A stretch of DNA of 33,241 nt from Candidatus Methylomirabilota bacterium (GTDB lineage Bacteria; Methylomirabilota; Methylomirabilia; Methylomirabilales; Methylomirabilaceae). Below, in pieces: positions 30,558 to 33,241 of this stretch. The first letter of the stretch is position 1. Every line of letters starts with the position of its first letter. The notes below the pieces were generated by a model that saw only the letters and a program-made list of their open reading frames with translations, was not told the DNA's origin and did no database searches. The DNA lies in contig JACQQF010000056.1 of the NCBI GenBank assembly GCA_016207095.1, forward strand, positions 1 to 33,241. Direction: 5' to 3'. A program made the translations under genes and the position numbers.

Positions 30558-30794
30558 CCTCTCGTTCCTTCGCGGCCAATGATTGTCTCTTCAGATGGGC
30601 AGAATGCCATGGGGCGTGCGATGGTTCACGAAGGGTCTTATCATGAATGCTGCTTCCTGTCCACCCTGTTCGAGTTGTGGAGTGTACGTCTCGATCGCCC
30701 CCGGGGACCGCGCCTGCACCCACCTTCGGTGGGTACCCGGCTCGTTTCTTGGCTCGGCACCGTGCGCATCAATTCGGGTATCCGGATTGACTTG

Positions 30795-30823
30795 TTGAAA
30801 ACACGTGGTGTACTCTCTATGCT
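30795..30823 (+). promoter_or_regulatory. Promoter upstream of the duplicated subtilase locus
   Basis: TTGAAA (30795-30800), a 17-bp spacer and TATGCT (30818-30823) match the sigma70-type pattern. The -10 region shares the 13-mer TCTCTATGCTCGT with the Nudix promoter at 28515-28527. It lies about 30 bases before the first remnant and may now drive transcription through all three protease-derived units. Confidence 0.6.
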
Positions 30824-30853
30824 CGTTTCGGATTGATCTGTGGAATTAGCCGA

Positions 30854-31075
30854 ATGAACGCTACGCATGCATCCACACTCCCCGAGGCGCTCGTAGACAG
30901 GGCAGCTCGGGAGGGCGCGGTCCGGGTGATCGTCCAGCGGCCGGCAAGGGGCGTGCGCCTGCTGGCGAGAATTCGTGTATTCCACGGTGACGAGGGCTCT
31001 CAGTCGATTGGCTACTCTCGCAGAGCCGAGGTGGTCGTGATGACCGGGGAATTGACGAGGCTACAAGAAGGATAG
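30854..31075 (+). pseudogene. Hybrid remnant of a subtilase propeptide
   Basis: Residues 10-28 of this 73-codon frame (PEALVDRAAREGAVRVIVQ) match the start of the propeptide in the two downstream copies, but there is no signal peptide. At ATCGTCCAG (30929-30937) the sequence switches to a 155-base spacer that is repeated at 31484-31638. The frame then reads through the spacer as RPARGVRLLARIRVFHGDEG and ends at 31075. It appears to be the left junction of a tandem duplication and is unlikely to be functional as a protein. Confidence 0.6.
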
Positions 31076-32038
31076 GTTGCATCATGGGACCGAAAACGCG
31101 GTTCTTCCTCAGTGGATGGGTGGCCCTACTACTGGGGATTGGCATGGCCACCGCCACGGCTGGTGTGGTCCCCGAGGCGGTCGTAGATAGGGCGGCTCGG
31201 GAGGGCACAGTCCGGGTGATCGTCCAGCTCCGGGTGAGCACGCGCCCCGAAGGGGAGCTCGGCAGCCCCGACGCGGTGGCGTCACAGCGGCAGGCGATCG
31301 CCGCCGCGCAATCAGCGGTTCTGAAGGAGTTGGCCGGCACCAGCTATCGAGTCATTAGGACTTACGAGACGATCCCATTCCTCGCACTTGAGGTCTCGTT
31401 GGGCGCTTTACAGGCATTGGAAGAGTCGGCCCTGGTCATGGGCGTGGAGGAGGATCGACTGGATTCGCCGCAGCGCACGCCGAATCGTCCAGCGGCCGAC
31501 AAGGGACGTGCGCCTGCTGGCGAGAATTCGTGTATTCCACGGTGACGAGGGCTCTCAGTCGATTGGCTACTCTCGCAGAGCCGAGGTGGTCGTGATGACC
31601 GGGGAATTGACGAGGCTGTTAGAAGGAAGGGTGGCATCATGGGACTGAAAAGGTCGTTCTTCCTCAGTGGATGGGTGGCCCTACTAATGGGGATTGGCGT
31701 GGCCACCGCCATGGCGGGCATGGTCCCCGAGGCGCTCTACGACAAAGCGGCTCGTGAAGGGTCGGTTCGGGTCATCGTTCAGTTCCGCGCCACCACATTC
31801 CCCGAAGGGGAACTCGAGAGTGCCCACGCTGTCGCGTCCCAACGACAGGGCATTGCCGCTATGCGAGGTGCCGCCCTGGCTGAGCTGGCCGGGACCAGCC
31901 ATCGGACGATCCGCGAGTTCGCGACCATCCCCTTCGTGGCTCTGGAAGTGGCGCCGGACGCCATCGCCGCACTTGAGGCATCCCCCTACGTGGTCGGAGT
32001 CGAGGAGGACCGCCTCGAAAGCGCAACACTCAGCCAAA
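30929..32038 (+). repeat. Two tandem 555-bp units of the subtilase 5' region
   Basis: Unit 1 is 30929-31483 and unit 2 is 31484-32038. Matching landmarks (ATCGTCCAGCGGCC, the ATG at 31084 and 31639, and the shared propeptide motifs) are all displaced by exactly 555 bases. The first 155 bases of each unit differ at only about eight positions, and the signal-peptide segment is also close. The propeptide segments have diverged much more. The junction carries the nine-base microhomology ATCGTCCAG. Confidence 0.85.
31084..31545 (+). CDS. Stand-alone secreted subtilase propeptide (I9-like), truncated paralogue
   Basis: A 153-residue protein with a signal peptide (FFLSGWVALLLGIGMATATAG) and a complete inhibitor-I9-like propeptide: VVDRAAREGTVRVIVQLRV, then SYRVIRTYETIPFLALEVS and ESALVMGVEEDRLDS. 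The catalytic domain is absent. After DSPQRTPN the frame enters the duplicated spacer and ends in GRAPAGENSCIPR. The propeptide of subtilases is both a folding chaperone and a tight inhibitor, so an exported free copy could modulate the full-length protease encoded downstream, as free I9 proteins do elsewhere. It may equally be a non-functional duplicate. A purine-rich stretch (AAGGATAGG) precedes the ATG. Confidence 0.65.
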   Translation: MGPKTRFFLSGWVALLLGIGMATATAGVVPEAVVDRAAREGTVRVIVQLRVSTRPEGELGSPDAVASQRQAIAAAQSAVLKELAGTSYRVIRTYETIPFLALEVSLGALQALEESALVMGVEEDRLDSPQRTPNRPAADKGRAPAGENSCIPR

Positions 32039-33241
32039 GTGTCCCGCTCATAGGCGCCGATCAGGCCTGGGCCGCCGGCTTCGACGGCACGGGCATCGTG
32101 GTGGCGATCCTCGACACCGGAATCGATACGACCCACCCCTTCCTGGCCGGGAAAGTCGTTGAAGAGGCCTGCTTTACCAGCAATAATAGTTGTCCTAATG
32201 GCACCAATTTCCAGACAGGGAGCGGAGCAGGCGTTCCTTGTACGTATGCGCCTGATGGCTGTCGGCATGGCACCCACGTCGCGGGCATCGCTGCGGGGTC
32301 CGGCGCCAGCGCGGGCGTCAGCTTTTCCGGCGTGGCAAAGGGGGCGGGGATCATCGCCGTGCAGGTTTTCTCACGATTTACCGGAAGCAGTTGTACTGGT
32401 GGTGAAGACCCTTGTACACTTTCTTCTCACCTGGATCAGATCGCAGGCCTGGAACAGGTTTTTTTCTTGAGGGACCAATTCAATATCGCCGCGGTCAATC
32501 TGAGCTTGGGCGGCGGTAAATTCACCTCCCCGTGTGATAGCGCACAGACGGCCAGAAAGATGGCGATTGACAACCTGCGCTCGGTCGGCATCGCCACAGT
32601 CATTGCCTCCGGAAATGATGGATTCACCGATGGCCTGAACGCTCCGGCCTGTATCTCCACCGCGGTGAGTGTCGGAAACACCACCAAGTCGGATACTGTC
32701 TCGAGCGACTCGAATTCAGCGACCTTCCTTTCACTCTTGGCGCCAGGGTCCTTGATCAACTCATCCGTGCCTGGAGGCGGCTTCGCTTTCTTCAGTGGGA
32801 CTTCGATGGCCGCACCTCACGTCACCGGGGGCTGGGCCATCTTGAAGCAGAAGAAGCCGACCGCGACGGTGGACGAGATACTGACCGCCCTGACGAGCAC
32901 GGGCGTGCCGATCACCGATCCGAAGAATGGCCTTATCAAGCCGCGCATCCGGGTGGATCAAGCCCTCCAGGGGATGGGCTGCGACCCCGCCCAGGTGGGG
33001 ACCAACCAGCTCGTCGGGTGTCTGTACGACAACACCAGCCTCGCGGGTGCGCCGCAGACCACCGCGCCGGCGGGGCCGACCCTGGCCAACCCCGTGCCGA
33101 CCGCCGCCACCGCCCTCGCCCTTGACTGGGGCGGGGCCGGGCCGAGCGGGACCGCCTCGGATACCTTCTCGATTCGCTGGAAGGGGACCTTCACCTTCGC
33201 GGCGGGGACCTACCTCTTCACGGTGGGGGCCGATGATGGGG
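31639..33241 (+). CDS. Secreted S8 family serine peptidase (subtilase), partial at right edge
   Basis: An open frame of at least 534 residues that runs off the window. A signal peptide (residues 1-27) is followed by an I9-type propeptide (about 28-130) and the S8 catalytic domain with Asp159 in ILDTGID, His210 in RHGTHVAGIAAGSG, oxyanion Asn326 in ASGNDG and Ser389 in SGTSMAAPH. Several Cys in the catalytic domain (for example CFTSNNSC and CTYAPDGC) suggest disulphides. From about residue 500 the sequence (DTFSIRWKGTFTFAAGTYLFTVGADDG) resembles the start of a PA14 carbohydrate-binding domain. It is the only intact copy in a tandem duplication of its own 5' region. AGGAAGG precedes the ATG at 31639. 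The enzyme should degrade extracellular protein. Activity is likely because all catalytic residues are present. Confidence 0.94.
   Translation, partial: MGLKRSFFLSGWVALLMGIGVATAMAGMVPEALYDKAAREGSVRVIVQFRATTFPEGELESAHAVASQRQGIAAMRGAALAELAGTSHRTIREFATIPFVALEVAPDAIAALEASPYVVGVEEDRLESATLSQSVPLIGADQAWAAGFDGTGIVVAILDTGIDTTHPFLAGKVVEEACFTSNNSCPNGTNFQTGSGAGVPCTYAPDGCRHGTHVAGIAAGSGASAGVSFSGVAKGAGIIAVQVFSRFTGSSCTGGEDPCTLSSHLDQIAGLEQVFFLRDQFNIAAVNLSLGGGKFTSPCDSAQTARKMAIDNLRSVGIATVIASGNDGFTDGLNAPACISTAVSVGNTTKSDTVSSDSNSATFLSLLAPGSLINSSVPGGGFAFFSGTSMAAPHVTGGWAILKQKKPTATVDEILTALTSTGVPITDPKNGLIKPRIRVDQALQGMGCDPAQVGTNQLVGCLYDNTSLAGAPQTTAPAGPTLANPVPTAATALALDWGGAGPSGTASDTFSIRWKGTFTFAAGTYLFTVGADDG

Overview
The window looks like a chromosomal segment of a GC-rich, environmental Gram-negative bacterium. 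It carries a complex I subunit, a type II NADH dehydrogenase, a periplasmic MsrPQ repair system, a FadL-type outer-membrane protein, a PBP1C/alpha-2-macroglobulin pair and an NtrC-type two-component system. The gene mix and the dispersed palindromic repeats fit a deep-branching lineage such as NC10/Methylomirabilota, but this is a weak guess. No rRNA, tRNA or CRISPR array was recognised.

Layout. 1-2040: the first 101 codons of nuoB, then an ndh-type dehydrogenase translationally coupled (TAATG) to a degenerate receiver protein. 2041-8350: an accessory island of short genes, nearly all on the minus strand and visibly richer in A+T. It holds a DUF4258/DUF2283 pair broken by an amber codon, unknown small proteins, a higBA toxin-antitoxin pair, a uracil-DNA glycosylase-like gene, a coupled PD-(D/E)xK-like nuclease plus helical partner, fragments of a glycosyltransferase and an ATPase, and a RelE-type pair whose toxin has lost its normal C-terminus. 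Hairpins with integron attC-like half-sites separate several of these genes, suggesting a degenerate gene-cassette array. 8436-10408: msrP and msrQ, separated by a 131-bp imperfect palindrome and a repeat cluster. 10617-18553: a large alpha-2-macroglobulin with an intact thioester motif, coupled by GTGA to pbpC. 18700-20665: an FmdB zinc-ribbon protein and an MmgE/PrpD family enzyme.

20898-28352: signalling. A FadL-like porin gene precedes a GAF-PAS-PAS-GGDEF-EAL protein. Next to them lie a soluble histidine kinase and its sigma54-dependent response regulator; a perfect palindrome upstream of the porin gene is a candidate operator. 28495-30557: a Nudix ADP-sugar hydrolase behind a near-consensus promoter, then a TPR protein with an exported alpha/beta hydrolase. 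30795-33241: a tandemly duplicated secreted subtilase locus. It contains a short hybrid remnant, a stand-alone signal peptide plus I9-type propeptide, and a complete S8 protease running off the right edge into a PA14-like domain.

The points most worth a second look are the attC-like hairpins and their cargo, the nuclease/partner module, the propeptide-only protease paralogue, the palindrome inside msrPQ and the amber codon in the DUF4258 gene.
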